Source: Bacteroidia bacterium
GTDB taxonomy: Bacteria > Bacteroidota > Bacteroidia > Bacteroidales > CAJPTX01
Assembly: GCA_905373475.1 (NCBI GenBank)
Contig: CAJPTC010000016.1
Coordinates: 1-59,235, forward strand
Reading direction: 5' to 3'
DNA: 59,235 nt
Position numbers and translations under genes: made by a program. The notes beneath the pieces are model-generated. The model was given only the letters and a program-made list of their open reading frames with translations, did not search any database and was not told where the DNA came from. The first letter of the stretch is position 1. Every line of letters starts with the position of its first letter. This document shows, piece by piece, positions 17,677 to 26,710 of this stretch.

Positions 17677-17949
17677 TTACTTACGATTCTTATTTCCAGC
17701 ATGACCTCTAAAAGTACGCGTAGGAGCAAATTCACCCAGCTTATGCCCTACCATATTTTCTGTGATATAGACAGGAATAAACTTATTTCCGTTATGGACA
17801 TTGATTGTATGTCCTACGAAATCTGGCGAAATGACCGAAGCGCGTGACCAAGTTTTCAATGCTTGCTTCGTGTTCTTTTCATTCATAGCTAGAATCCGAC
17901 GTTCCAGCTTATAGGCAATAAATGGCCCTTTCTTTAATGAACGACTCAT
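17677..17949 (-). CDS. rpsS: 30S ribosomal protein S19
   Basis: 90 aa; MSRSLKKGPFIAYKLERRIL, then the signature IYITENMVGHKLGEFAPTRT-like stretch and FRGHAG near the end. It sits in the 30S head with S13. Confidence 0.98.
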   Translation of the reverse strand: MSRSLKKGPFIAYKLERRILAMNEKNTKQALKTWSRASVISPDFVGHTINVHNGNKFIPVYITENMVGHKLGEFAPTRTFRGHAGNKNRK

Positions 17950-17962
17950 TTGTTAATCCTCC

Positions 17963-18805
17963 CTACGCTCTTTTGCCATTACCACTCTTCCGTCGCTCAA
18001 CAATGAAGCGCGTAGAAGGCTTCTTCATTTTACGAGTCTTATATCCTTTAGCCAAAAGTCCTTTACGAGAACGAGGATGTCCTCCAGAGGCTTTTCCTTC
18101 ACCACCACCCATGGGGTGATCTACAGGGTTCATGGCAACCCCGCGTGTATGAGGGCGAATACCCAGCCAGCGGCTACGACCAGCTTTCCCAGATTTCTCG
18201 AGATTGTGTTCGATATTGGAAACTTGACCGACTGTAGCTTTACAGGTAAGAAGCACCATACGTACTTCACCACTAGGCATACGTAGCGTAGCATATTTCC
18301 CTTCACGGGAGAGCAAAACAGCGGCTGTACCAGCACTACGTACCATAACAGCTCCTCCGCCTGGACGCAATTCGACATTGTGCACTGCTGTACCTAGCGG
18401 AATATCCGAGAGGTAAAGCGTGTTGCCAACTTCAGGATCAACTCCACGACCAGACTCTATAACCTGACCAATTTGTAGACCATTAGGAGCTACAATGTAC
18501 CTTTTTTCTCCGTCAGGGTAGCAAACTAACGCAATACGAGCGGAACGATTCGGATCATACTCTATAGTCTTTACTACAGCCTTTACCCCTTCGCGCTCAC
18601 GATAAAAGTCCACAATGCGATAACGACGTTTATGACCGCCACCTATGTGACGCATTGTCATCTTTCCTGTATTGTTACGTCCACCTGTACTCTTGAGAGG
18701 TGCTAACAAAGACTTCTCAGGACGACTTGTCGTAATCTCTGCAAAGCTGCTCACACTACGATGACGCTGACCAGGAGTCACCGGTTTTAATTTACGTACT
18801 GCCAT
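17963..18805 (-). CDS. rplB: 50S ribosomal protein L2
   Basis: 280 aa. Contains GRNNTGKMTMRHIGGGHKRR, an OB/SH3-like core, and the C-terminal GVAMNPVDHPMGGGEGKASG with the conserved His needed near the peptidyl-transferase centre. Six bases after rplW. Confidence 0.98.
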   Translation of the reverse strand: MAVRKLKPVTPGQRHRSVSSFAEITTSRPEKSLLAPLKSTGGRNNTGKMTMRHIGGGHKRRYRIVDFYREREGVKAVVKTIEYDPNRSARIALVCYPDGEKRYIVAPNGLQIGQVIESGRGVDPEVGNTLYLSDIPLGTAVHNVELRPGGGAVMVRSAGTAAVLLSREGKYATLRMPSGEVRMVLLTCKATVGQVSNIEHNLEKSGKAGRSRWLGIRPHTRGVAMNPVDHPMGGGEGKASGGHPRSRKGLLAKGYKTRKMKKPSTRFIVERRKSGNGKRA

Positions 18806-18811
18806 CCCCGC

Positions 18812-19114
18812 CTAGATATTGCTAAAGAAATCTATTACGTCGCCTTTCCGTAATTTGACAACAGCTTTTTTATAGCTATTGGTACGACCAACAAAGACGC
18901 CTCTTTTCGTAATGCGCGACCGTCTTTTCCCTTCGTAGCGCATCGTATTCACAGACTCAACACGCACGCCATAGAAATCTTCTACGGCACGTGCAATCTG
19001 AATTCTGTTCGCATTTTCAGCGACGATAAAAGCGTACTGACTCAACCGTTCAGCCTGCTTTGTCATCTTCTCTGAAACGACGGGACGTATCAAAATGCTC
19101 CCTAAACTACTCAT
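18812..19114 (-). CDS. rplW: 50S ribosomal protein L23
   Basis: 100 aa; ILIRPVVSEKMTKQAERLSQ, VEDFYGVRVESVNTM, KKAVVKLRKGDVIDFF. Docking site for trigger factor and SRP at the tunnel exit. Its start overlaps the rplD stop by eight bases. Confidence 0.97.
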   Translation of the reverse strand: MSSLGSILIRPVVSEKMTKQAERLSQYAFIVAENANRIQIARAVEDFYGVRVESVNTMRYEGKRRSRITKRGVFVGRTNSYKKAVVKLRKGDVIDFFSNI

Positions 19115-19760
19115 TACCTACTACCGACTCCTCTCTTGCAAACAAAGATGACAATTCACCTAATGCACTGACCGTCAACACCAATACCTGCGACTCGAGG
19201 ACACGATATGTGTTCAGGAGATCAACAGGCATAACACGAACGTTCTTTAAGTTCCGTGAGGACAAAGATACAAAAGAATTTGCTTCTGGCAGCAAGAAGA
19301 GAGACTTCTTGTTATCGACCCCTAGTGAGTGACACAGTTTTACAAATTCTTTGGTGCTGGGCTTTTCAAATTGAAAATCTTCGACTACCACGATAGCATT
19401 ATCCAACGCTTTATAGGTTAATGCTCCGCGACGTGCAAGATCCTTAACCTGTTTGTTCAGCTTAAAGCGATAATCTCTTGGTCTAGGACCAAATACACGT
19501 GCACCACCACGGAAAAGGGGAGAATTAATATCCCCAGAACGAGCTCCTCCAGTCCCTTTCTGGCGCTTTAGCTTTCGCGTACTTCCCGAAAGTTCACTAC
19601 GCTCCTTCGATTTATGCGTACCTTGCCGCTGATTTGCCAAAAACTGGCGCACATCCATATAAATAACGTGATCGTTGGGCTCAATACCAAAAACGGTATC
19701 AGGTAGATTTACCACGTTCGCAGTGGGTTCTCCTGCCCTATTCACAACTTTTAATTCCAT
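19107..19760 (-). CDS. rplD: 50S ribosomal protein L4
   Basis: 217 aa; MELKVVNRAGEPTANVVNLP, the long basic tunnel loop (KLKRQKGTGGARSGDINSPL), and VMPVDLLNTYRVLESQVLVL. In E. coli L4 regulates the S10 operon; no equivalent leader is recognised here. Confidence 0.97.
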   Translation of the reverse strand: MELKVVNRAGEPTANVVNLPDTVFGIEPNDHVIYMDVRQFLANQRQGTHKSKERSELSGSTRKLKRQKGTGGARSGDINSPLFRGGARVFGPRPRDYRFKLNKQVKDLARRGALTYKALDNAIVVVEDFQFEKPSTKEFVKLCHSLGVDNKKSLFLLPEANSFVSLSSRNLKNVRVMPVDLLNTYRVLESQVLVLTVSALGELSSLFAREESVVGNE

Positions 19761-19773
19761 TGACAGCCCCCCA

Positions 19774-20394
19774 CTACTTATTGATTATTACATACGATCC
19801 TTTTGCACCAGGTATAGAGCCTTTGACAAGAAGAAGATTCGATTCTGGAATGATACGAATTACACGTAAATTCGAGATCGTAACCTTTGCTCCTCCCATG
19901 TGACCAGCCATACGAAGTCCAGGGAATACACGACTCGGGTAAGAAGATGCTCCGACTGAACCAGGTGCACGCTGGCGGTTGTGCTGACCATGCGTAGACT
20001 CTCCAACTCCAGAGAAACGATGACGTTTTACAACCCCCTGGAATCCCTTGCCTTTCGATACGCCTTGAATGTCTACCCATTCAACACCTTCAAGAATATC
20101 ACTCAGGTTTATTACATCACCCAACTGGTACTCTTTTTCCCAATCTTGAAACTCTGCTAAATAGCGTTTCGGAGTAGTATTCGCCTTTGCAAAGTGACCA
20201 AGTAAAGCTTTGGTAGTGTGTTTCTCTTTCTTCTCAGCAAAACCTAACTGTAAAGCGGCATATCCGTCACGTTCAGGAGTCCGTACCTGTGTTACAACAC
20301 AAGGACCAGCCTCAATTACGGTACAGGGGATATTGCGTCCATCTGCATCAAAGACAGAGGTCATACCGACCTTACGTCCAATAATTCCTGCCAT
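19774..20394 (-). CDS. rplC: 50S ribosomal protein L3
   Basis: 206 aa; MAGIIGRKVGMTSVFDADGR, QGVSKGKGFQGVVKRHRFSG (the signature), and the extended loop with GQHNRQRAPGSVG reaching the peptidyl-transferase centre. 13 bases after rpsJ. Confidence 0.98.
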   Translation of the reverse strand: MAGIIGRKVGMTSVFDADGRNIPCTVIEAGPCVVTQVRTPERDGYAALQLGFAEKKEKHTTKALLGHFAKANTTPKRYLAEFQDWEKEYQLGDVINLSDILEGVEWVDIQGVSKGKGFQGVVKRHRFSGVGESTHGQHNRQRAPGSVGASSYPSRVFPGLRMAGHMGGAKVTISNLRVIRIIPESNLLLVKGSIPGAKGSYVIINK

Positions 20395-20407
20395 AATGCT
20401 TCGCCTC

Positions 20408-20719
20408 CTACTTCACTTCAATTTTAACCGAGACTCCACTAGGCAGCTCCAACTTCATGAGGGCACTTACAGTTTGTGTCCCATGGTTGTACACATCTAG
20501 TAGCCGTTTGTAAGAATCTAAGCGAAACTGTTCGCGCGATTTCTTGTTAACAAACGTAGAGCGATTCACCGTAAAAATCCGACGATGCGTCGGCAACGGT
20601 ATCGGTCCGCAAACCACAGCGCCTGATAGCTTCACAGTCTTAACAATACGTTCGACTGCGCTGTCTAACAGGTTATGATCGTACGAACTTAACTTAATAC
20701 GAATCTTTTCGTTACTCAT
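20408..20719 (-). CDS. rpsJ: 30S ribosomal protein S10
   Basis: 103 aa from the ATG at 20719 (MSNEKIRIKLSSYDHNLLDS); an in-frame TTG one codon upstream is not needed. Signature GPIPLPTHRRIFTVNRS-like region present. Head protein, also the NusE antitermination factor. 14 bases after fusA. Confidence 0.98.
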   Translation of the reverse strand: MSNEKIRIKLSSYDHNLLDSAVERIVKTVKLSGAVVCGPIPLPTHRRIFTVNRSTFVNKKSREQFRLDSYKRLLDVYNHGTQTVSALMKLELPSGVSVKIEVK

Positions 20720-20733
20720 CAAAAAACACCTAT

Positions 20734-22851
20734 TTACTTTTTCGCGTTTTTAGCGGAATTTTTCTTTTCAATGACTTCCTTTGCCAAGTTCTCAGGTAGA
20801 GCCTCATAGTGATCGAATTCCATAACCGAGTAAGCACGACCTTGTGTTAAGGTACGAAGTGCCGTAACATATCCGAACATGTTAGACAACGGCACTAGAC
20901 ACTCGATTTCGTGCGAATTCATTTCCTCAGTGCTGTTACGAATCTGCCCACGGCGTTTGTTAATATCGCCAATCACGTCGCCGATGTAGTCGGCAGGACT
21001 GGTAATATTCAGTCGCATCATGGGCTCCATAAGCACAGGACTCGCCTTTACACACGCTTCGCGGTATGCCTGCTTAGCACAAAGTTCAAAGGATAACTGA
21101 TCTGAGTCAACTGGGTGGAAAGAACCATCTTTTAGAATTACTTTTAGACTGGTCATTTCATAACCTGCCAAAGGTCCGTTCTTCATGGCAATCTCGAAGC
21201 CCTTCTGAACCGAAGGAATAAATTCCTTTGGAATGTTACCACCCTTTACCTCATCTACAAACTGTAAGCCTTCCACGCCTTCATCAGCAGGCAACATTTG
21301 GAAAACAATATCTGCGAATTTTCCACGCCCCCCAGTCTGCTTCTTGAAAACAGAACGGTGATCGACAGGAGCAGTAATTGCCTCGCGGTAAGAAACCTGA
21401 GGCTCGCCCATATTGACTTCAATCTTTTCTTTCTCCTTCAGTTCGCCCATGCGCACCTCGAGGTGTAGCTCACCCATCCCCGCAATAATCGTCTGACCGC
21501 TTTCTTCGTCGGTATAGAAGTGGAATGACGGATCTTCTTCAGCCAAGGACATTAGTCCTTTTTCTAGCGTGGCTACGTCAGATTGCTTTTGTGCCTCTAC
21601 AGCGACCTTGATAACGGGCTCTGGGAAGTTGATCGCAGCCAAGAGTAATGGATGTTTTTCATCGCAGAGCGTATCTCCAGTCTTAAGATCTTTAACTCCT
21701 TGCAGTGCACAGATGTCACCCGTTTCGCAAACTTCAATTGCGATCTGCTTGCCTGCATTGAGCTGAGAAAGACGACTGATACGAACCTTGCTGCGTGAAC
21801 GCATATTGTAAACTACATCGCCCGATTTTAGAGCGCCACTATATACACGGACAAAAACGAGTGAACCGAAGTCGCTCTGTACAATCTTGAAAACCAAACC
21901 ACTGAAAGGAGCGTCTGGTGACACCTTGCGAATCTCCTTTTCTTCGGGATTCTCGGCATTCATAGCCTCAACAACTTCCTTATCAATCGGGCTGGGGAGA
22001 TAGAGAGCTACCGAATCCATCAGACGCTCTACGCCGATATCTCGTTTAGCAGATCCGCACATTACGGGAACAATGGTACGAGAGAGTGTACCTTTGCGTA
22101 TCATAGCACGTAGCTCGTCTTCTGTAATGGAAGCAGGATCTGAGAGATACTTATCCATAAAAGCATCATCGAGAAGTGCCACAGATTCTAGGAGATGATT
22201 GCGATACTCGTCGACAGTTTCTTGCAAATCGGCAGGGATTGAGGTTTCAAGCATTTCTGGATACTTGGCATTCTCATCCTTCATACGCCACTCATACGCC
22301 TTGAGAGTTACGAGATCAACAACCCCTGTAAACGACGCTTCGTGCCCGATCGGAATCTGTATAGGACAAGGGTTAACGCCGAGTCGTTTCCGCATCTGAT
22401 CTAGCACAGCGAAGAAGTTAGCGCCATCACGATCCATTTTGTTTACAAAGGCCACCTTGGGCACTCCGTATCTTTCGGACTGACGCCATACAGATTCGCT
22501 CTGTGGTTGTACACCACCTACCGCACAAAAAACGGCTACTGCACCGTCTAGTACACGCAAGCAACGTTCTACCTCAACGGCAAAATCGACGTGCCCTGGC
22601 GTATCAATTAGATTGAATTGATACGTTTTCGCACCGCACTTCCAGTTGAAGGTAGTAGCTGCCGAGGTGATAGTAATCCCGCGTTCACGTTCTGCCGTTA
22701 GGTAGTCCATGGTAGCAGAACCTTCGTGCGTTTCTCCTATTTTATGTGTTTTGCCTGACAAGAACAACATACGCTCTGATACGGTGGTTTTCCCAGCATC
22801 AATATGAGCCATAACTCCCACATTGCGCGTCAAGGCTAGATCCTTACCCAT
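20734..22851 (-). CDS. fusA: Elongation factor G
   Basis: 705 aa. GTPase domain with P-loop AHIDAGKTT, the ERERGITITSAATT switch, DTPGHVDF and NKMD (about residues 14-145), then domains II-V up to GYVTALRTLTQGRAYSVMEF. It catalyses tRNA/mRNA translocation. Between rpsG and rpsJ with no tuf gene, the usual Bacteroidota arrangement. Confidence 0.98.
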   Translation of the reverse strand: MGKDLALTRNVGVMAHIDAGKTTVSERMLFLSGKTHKIGETHEGSATMDYLTAERERGITITSAATTFNWKCGAKTYQFNLIDTPGHVDFAVEVERCLRVLDGAVAVFCAVGGVQPQSESVWRQSERYGVPKVAFVNKMDRDGANFFAVLDQMRKRLGVNPCPIQIPIGHEASFTGVVDLVTLKAYEWRMKDENAKYPEMLETSIPADLQETVDEYRNHLLESVALLDDAFMDKYLSDPASITEDELRAMIRKGTLSRTIVPVMCGSAKRDIGVERLMDSVALYLPSPIDKEVVEAMNAENPEEKEIRKVSPDAPFSGLVFKIVQSDFGSLVFVRVYSGALKSGDVVYNMRSRSKVRISRLSQLNAGKQIAIEVCETGDICALQGVKDLKTGDTLCDEKHPLLLAAINFPEPVIKVAVEAQKQSDVATLEKGLMSLAEEDPSFHFYTDEESGQTIIAGMGELHLEVRMGELKEKEKIEVNMGEPQVSYREAITAPVDHRSVFKKQTGGRGKFADIVFQMLPADEGVEGLQFVDEVKGGNIPKEFIPSVQKGFEIAMKNGPLAGYEMTSLKVILKDGSFHPVDSDQLSFELCAKQAYREACVKASPVLMEPMMRLNITSPADYIGDVIGDINKRRGQIRNSTEEMNSHEIECLVPLSNMFGYVTALRTLTQGRAYSVMEFDHYEALPENLAKEVIEKKNSAKNAKK

Positions 22852-22880
22852 TTACTCTATAATCCTATAAAACAGTTCTA

Positions 22881-23357
22881 CTAACGACGGAAATGGGCAA
22901 ACGCCTTGTTCGCCTCAGCCATTCTATGCAATTCTTCCATCCTGCGGTAAGCTGCACCTTCTTTGTGATAGGCAGCCATAATTTCCGCCGCAAGCTTTTC
23001 GCTCATACTATGTCCCGAGCGTTTACGAGCTGCGTTGATCATATTCTTCATCGCAAGGCTCACCTTACGTTCTGGACGGACTTCCTGTGGAACTTGTAAG
23101 TTCGCACCTCCAACACGACGACTACGTACTTCGAGCTGTGGAGTTATTTCCAACAAAGCTTCGCGCCAAATATCTAGTGCGGGCTTCCCCTCCGCAGCCA
23201 TCTTATCTTCAACGATCTTGATAGCATCGTAGAAAATACCGAAGGCTATACTTTTCTTACCATCATACATAAGATGGTTAACAAAACGAGTTACCTCAAC
23301 GTCCGAATAAGTAGGATCGGGTAACAGAATACGCTTTTTTGGCTTACTTTTTCTCAT
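22881..23357 (-). CDS. rpsG: 30S ribosomal protein S7
   Basis: 158 aa; RKSKPKKRILLPDPTYSDVE, VNHLMYDGKKSIAFGIFYDA, and GGANLQVPQEVRPERKVSLA. Assembly initiator of the 30S head, beside the E site. 24 bases after rpsL. Confidence 0.98.
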   Translation of the reverse strand: MRKSKPKKRILLPDPTYSDVEVTRFVNHLMYDGKKSIAFGIFYDAIKIVEDKMAAEGKPALDIWREALLEITPQLEVRSRRVGGANLQVPQEVRPERKVSLAMKNMINAARKRSGHSMSEKLAAEIMAAYHKEGAAYRRMEELHRMAEANKAFAHFRR

Positions 23358-23381
23358 CGCTTAACTACACTCCAGAAACTC

Positions 23382-23759
23382 TTACTTACTCTTAGGACGC
23401 TTAGCACCATATTTAGAACGGCGTTGTCTGCGACCTTCTACACCTGAGGCATCCATTGTACCACGCACTAAGTGGTAACGCACGCCTGGCAAATCCTTCA
23501 CCCTGCCGCCACGTACTAGCACGATAGAGTGCTCCTGCAAGTTGTGTCCTTCGCCTGGTATATAGGCGTTGACCTCTTTACCATTACACAATTTAACACG
23601 CGCAACCTTGCGCATAGCCGAATTTGGCTTCTTTGGTGTAGTGGTATAAACACGCACACAAACACCATGACGTTGAGGACATGCATCGAGCGCTGGAGCC
23701 TTACTTGTCGTCTCAAGCACCGTACGCCCTTTTCTTACTAACTGCTGTATCGTTGGCAT
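23382..23759 (-). CDS. rpsL: 30S ribosomal protein S12
   Basis: 125 aa; MPTIQQLVRKGRTVLETTSK start, TTPKKPNSAMRKVARVKLCN, GEGHNLQEHSIVLVRGGRVK, ending GAKRPKSK. Decoding-centre protein. The lysines usually mutated in streptomycin resistance (in PKKPNS and GGRVKDLPGVRY) are wild type. First gene of the superoperon, 40 bases downstream of the -7 box. Confidence 0.98.
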   Translation of the reverse strand: MPTIQQLVRKGRTVLETTSKAPALDACPQRHGVCVRVYTTTPKKPNSAMRKVARVKLCNGKEVNAYIPGEGHNLQEHSIVLVRGGRVKDLPGVRYHLVRGTMDASGVEGRRQRRSKYGAKRPKSK

Positions 23760-23798
23760 ACTCTATCTAGTCTATATACTTAGCTACAAAAACAATCG

Positions 23799-23830
23799 CA
23801 AAGGTACGTACAATATCGCAGACAACCAAA
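23799..23830 (-). promoter_or_regulatory. Main promoter of the ribosomal superoperon (TTTG-N20-TACCTTTG)
   Basis: On the minus strand a TTTG (23827-23830) lies exactly 20 bases before TACCTTTG (23799-23806), a full match to the Bacteroidota -33/-7 consensus. The predicted start of transcription is near 23792, giving an untranslated leader of about 30 bases before rpsL. Confidence 0.8.
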
Positions 23831-24311
23831 AGAGGCTGAATACCAGAATAGAGCAAGAGGTTAAAGGCGCTAAGCGTTATACAATGCAAAGCCAACGATT
23901 GCCAATCCTGCGTTAGTTCCCTAACGAAAACGTCTTGACAACAACTGCAGCAAACTGCTCTCTATGTTCGCGGGTATACGTTTTGCACTGGCTTCACTCT
24001 CTTAATCTTGAAAGCAGCAGTCACAACATGGGCAATGGAGGCATTGCAGGAGCTCTCCTTTTATTCTTCTATTTCCGTTTTCAGCACACACTCTAACTCT
24101 CTCGCGAGACTAAGAAAAGCGATAGGGGGCATGAATTCTATACTCGGCTCTTTCTTATTGTCCTTTGGAGCATTGTGCGAGGATCTAAGGGCAGTTGTCT
24201 GGTTAAAATCGTACCTATGACACATTACGTGTGCTTAGCACATATGAAAATCCGTGTTTTGTTTAAAACTGGAGTATGTCTCTATATTTTTGTTCTGACA
24301 AAAAATAGCGC
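23831..24311. other. 480-base gap with a possible gene relic
   Basis: No intact gene. On the plus strand, fragments in different frames (FAGIRFALASLS at about 23966-24003, then GGMNSILGSFLLSFGALCED within 24008-24220) faintly resemble EamA-type transporter segments. This might be the relic of an inner-membrane transporter, but the similarity is too weak to call. Confidence 0.2.
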
Positions 24312-25254
24312 ATGCGTACTCGTGTAAAGAAGCAAGGAAAGGCAGCCTACTACATTCGTGGGTACAGTCGTATCCTCTGTCCTCTTCATACCTCTTTTGA
24401 GAGACGGATGCTGCAACTAGAAAGAAAGCTATCGCGAGGACAATTAGCAGCTATAGAGGAGCGAGCGACATACTACGTGCACCACTTCGCAGCAAACCTT
24501 TTTTAGGGAATTATACGGTTGCAGCTCTGCAACACCCCAAAACGCCTAAAGCGTATTACTTCGATACCCACGAGTATGCGTGCTATCTCCCTTCGGAACT
24601 CCCCTGCGATTTCCTTTTCGGAGATATAACGCACGTTCCCGAATCCCCGTTATGGGTAAAAAGTAGCCCTATTGTTGATAGGCAACGAGAATTGTGTTCT
24701 ACTGAACATGGATAAGGCGCGTCACTTTATATGGGTAGCGGATGCAAAGCAGTTCGTTGAGAAACAAGACTTACTCATTGGAATAGGTTCTGTGTATCAG
24801 CAAAATCGCTACGTTTTTTTTGCTAAATACTTTGGGCATCCACTCTGCGTTCTGGGCGACGTCGGGCACAATGGGAGAAATAAAGCTGAGTGGCAACGAA
24901 TCTTAAATGGATTATGTCTTCGCGTTCGATAGCAGTAATGCCACGACCGACTGTCGAGACTTGATTTATGGAGGGTAGGCTCATTGGCGGAATTCATTAC
25001 ATAGAAATTGCCCCTGACTACTCAGATCTGGAAAAAAATTGGAATTCTACATGGCGCACACCCCAGAAGCGGAAGAGATCGTAGCGCACGCCAATGCATA
25101 CTGCCGCCAATTTTTCAATCCGTTCGTAGAAGAGTTATGTAGTCGCACGTTCTTGCTCGTTTCTACGAGCGCAATTGAGCCAAACTCTAACCTATGTGAA
25201 GGTAGTAAAAGCCTTCTAGCTGACTGGAATCAAATACGTTCCTGCCGTCGATAA
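24312..25254 (+). pseudogene. Decayed family-90 (LpsA-type) glycosyltransferase
   Basis: Five consecutive pieces on the plus strand, read together, form a glycosyltransferase family 90 protein: AAYYIRGYSRILCPLHTSFE (frame of 24312), then YYFDTHEYACYLPSELPCDF and FGDITHVPESPLWVKSSPIV (frame of 24506), then NENCVLLNMDKARHFIWVAD up to ILNG (24672-24908), IMSSRSIAVMPRPTVET (24911 on), and after a TGA in place of the conserved Trp, FMEGRLIGGIHYIEIAPDYS and FYMAHTPEAEEIVAHANAYC (25039 on). At least four frameshifts (about 24500, 24670, 24905, 25030) plus one nonsense codon (about 24961) break it. Two shifts fall in homopolymers, the others do not, so real decay is favoured. Related enzymes add sugars to lipopolysaccharide cores. 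The 3' end overlaps the convergent ugd gene. Confidence 0.75.
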
Positions 25255-26494
25255 GGAGTGGCGCTTTCATCAAAGTGCGAACACGTTCCCAATCTGGCAT
25301 TCGGAATTCTTTCCACTCGGTTACATGAAACAAAGCACTCGCGTCTTCGACCGTTTCGTAGATATCTTGCGCATAGACAATACGATCCTTGAAGAGGATG
25401 CGCGCTGCGGGCATTGCTACGGGATCATAGACACGTACGTGGCATCCTGCTTCTAGCAGCTGATCTATGAGATAAAGTGCAGGCGCTTCTCGCAAATCGT
25501 CTGTCTCTGGCTTGAAGGCTAAACCCCATACTGCCACTCGTTTGCCATGCACATTGCCTTTGTAATGTGAGACAAACTTTTCATAAAGAACTCCTTTTTG
25601 CTTTTGATTTACGCTTTGCACTGCCTCAAGGAGTTGTAAAGACATATTGTTCTCTCGTGCTGTAGCAATCAGAGCACTCACATCTTTGGGTAAACATGAG
25701 CCGCCATAGCCGCAACCTGCGTAAAGAAAACGGTTTCCTATACGTGCATCAGAACCTATTCCAGCGCGGATTGCGGAGATATCTGCCCCTACTTTCTCAC
25801 ACAAATTTGCCAACTCATTCATAAAACTTATACGCGTGGCAAGCATTGCATTGGCTGCGTATTTTGTTAGTTCGGCAGAGGGAATATCCATGAACAGCAC
25901 ACGGAAATTATTAAGGAGCATTGGTTTATAGAGTCGCGTCATGAGTTCGCGTGCTTGTTCTGAATCAGTACCTACGACAACTCTATCGGGCTTCATAAAA
26001 TCTTCAATCGCAGCTCCCTCTTTAAGAAATTCGGGATTAGAAGCGACATCAAAACGGAGAGTCTCACATCCTCTTTTTGCGAGCGCATTGCGAATGGTTG
26101 TTCGCACTTGTTCTGCCGTTCCTACAGGCACAGTGCTTTTATTGACAACTAGAACATAATGGTTCAGATGTTCGCCAATGGTTTGTGCCACGCTCATTAC
26201 GTAAGATAAATCGGCGCTACCATCCGATGCCATTGGAGTACCTACGGCTATAAAAACAATTTCAACACGATCGAGCACCTCGGAAAGTTCATCCGTAAAG
26301 AACAGACGCCCTCCCTGCACATTGTGTGCTACAAGTCTTTCAAGATTGGGTTCGTAAATTGGTATTTCCCCACGTTTGAGGGCTTCAATTTTTTGTAGAT
26401 TCTTATCTACGCAATAGACGGTACTTCCGAGTTCTGCGAAGCACGCACCACTCACCAAGCCGACATAGCCGACACCGACGATGGCAATATTCAT
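25187..26494 (-). CDS. ugd: UDP-glucose/UDP-sugar 6-dehydrogenase
   Basis: 435 aa, normal for the family. N-terminal Rossmann motif GVGYVGLVSGACFAELG (residues 7-23), the NPEFLKEGAAIEDF substrate segment, the catalytic cysteine in GCGYGGSCLPKDV (about 265), and a C-terminal UDP-binding domain with VWGLAFKPETDDLREAP. The enzyme oxidises UDP-glucose (or a related UDP-hexose) to the uronate with two NAD+, for capsule or LPS sugars. The cysteine signature favours UDP-glucose over UDP-ManNAc, but the exact substrate is inferred. Its 3' end overlaps the dead glycosyltransferase, so this looks like part of a reduced surface-sugar locus. Confidence 0.92.
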   Translation of the reverse strand: MNIAIVGVGYVGLVSGACFAELGSTVYCVDKNLQKIEALKRGEIPIYEPNLERLVAHNVQGGRLFFTDELSEVLDRVEIVFIAVGTPMASDGSADLSYVMSVAQTIGEHLNHYVLVVNKSTVPVGTAEQVRTTIRNALAKRGCETLRFDVASNPEFLKEGAAIEDFMKPDRVVVGTDSEQARELMTRLYKPMLLNNFRVLFMDIPSAELTKYAANAMLATRISFMNELANLCEKVGADISAIRAGIGSDARIGNRFLYAGCGYGGSCLPKDVSALIATARENNMSLQLLEAVQSVNQKQKGVLYEKFVSHYKGNVHGKRVAVWGLAFKPETDDLREAPALYLIDQLLEAGCHVRVYDPVAMPAARILFKDRIVYAQDIYETVEDASALFHVTEWKEFRMPDWERVRTLMKAPLLIDGRNVFDSSQLEGFYYLHIG

Positions 26495-26552
26495 ATTTCG
26501 TTCCTGCTCCCGTTATATTGCCGCGTAAGATACTAGACAAATGAACCACTAC

Positions 26553-26577
26553 AAAAAAGAGGCGGTACAACCGCCTC
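26553..26577 (-). terminator. Terminator between tRNA-Cys and ugd
   Basis: Perfect GAGGCGG/CCGCCTC hairpin with a six-T tail on the minus strand, directly after tRNA-Cys. The tRNA transcript should end here, so ugd needs its own promoter. Confidence 0.85.
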
Positions 26578-26610
26578 CCTGTCAGAAGAAAACTGCATGT
26601 TTCATGCAAG

Positions 26611-26681
26611 AGGTATCAAGCGGATTCGAACCGCTGTACGAGGTTTTGCAGACCTCTGCCTAACCACTCGGCCATGATACC
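26611..26681 (-). tRNA. tRNA-Cys (GCA anticodon)
   Basis: 71 bases that fold into a cloverleaf: acceptor GGTATCA/TGATACC, D-arm GGCCGAGTGGTTAGGC, anticodon stem GAGGT/ACCTC with loop CTGCAAA (anticodon GCA), T-arm GCGGTTCGAATCCGC. The discriminator base is U73, a known identity element of tRNA-Cys. CCA is not encoded. Confidence 0.97.
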
Positions 26682-26702
26682 GTATCACTACCAACCTCGA
26701 CG

Positions 26703-26710
26703 CAAAGGTA
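26703..26710 (-). promoter_or_regulatory. -7 box (TACCTTTG) of tRNA-Cys
   Basis: Exact TAnnTTTG match on the minus strand, 22 bases upstream of the tRNA 5' end. No clear -33 box. Confidence 0.6.

Noticed and set aside
24100..24109. TCTCGCGAGA palindrome shared with 46541-46550 as a common operator
   Set aside because: Two 10-base palindromes in 59 kb with unrelated contexts are probably coincidence.
24008..24220. 70-codon plus-strand ORF as an intact gene
   Set aside because: No start context and only faint transporter-like segments; treated as a possible relic instead.
26611..26681. tRNA-Cys as integration site of a mobile island
   Set aside because: No integrase gene and no second copy of the tRNA 3' end was seen in the window.
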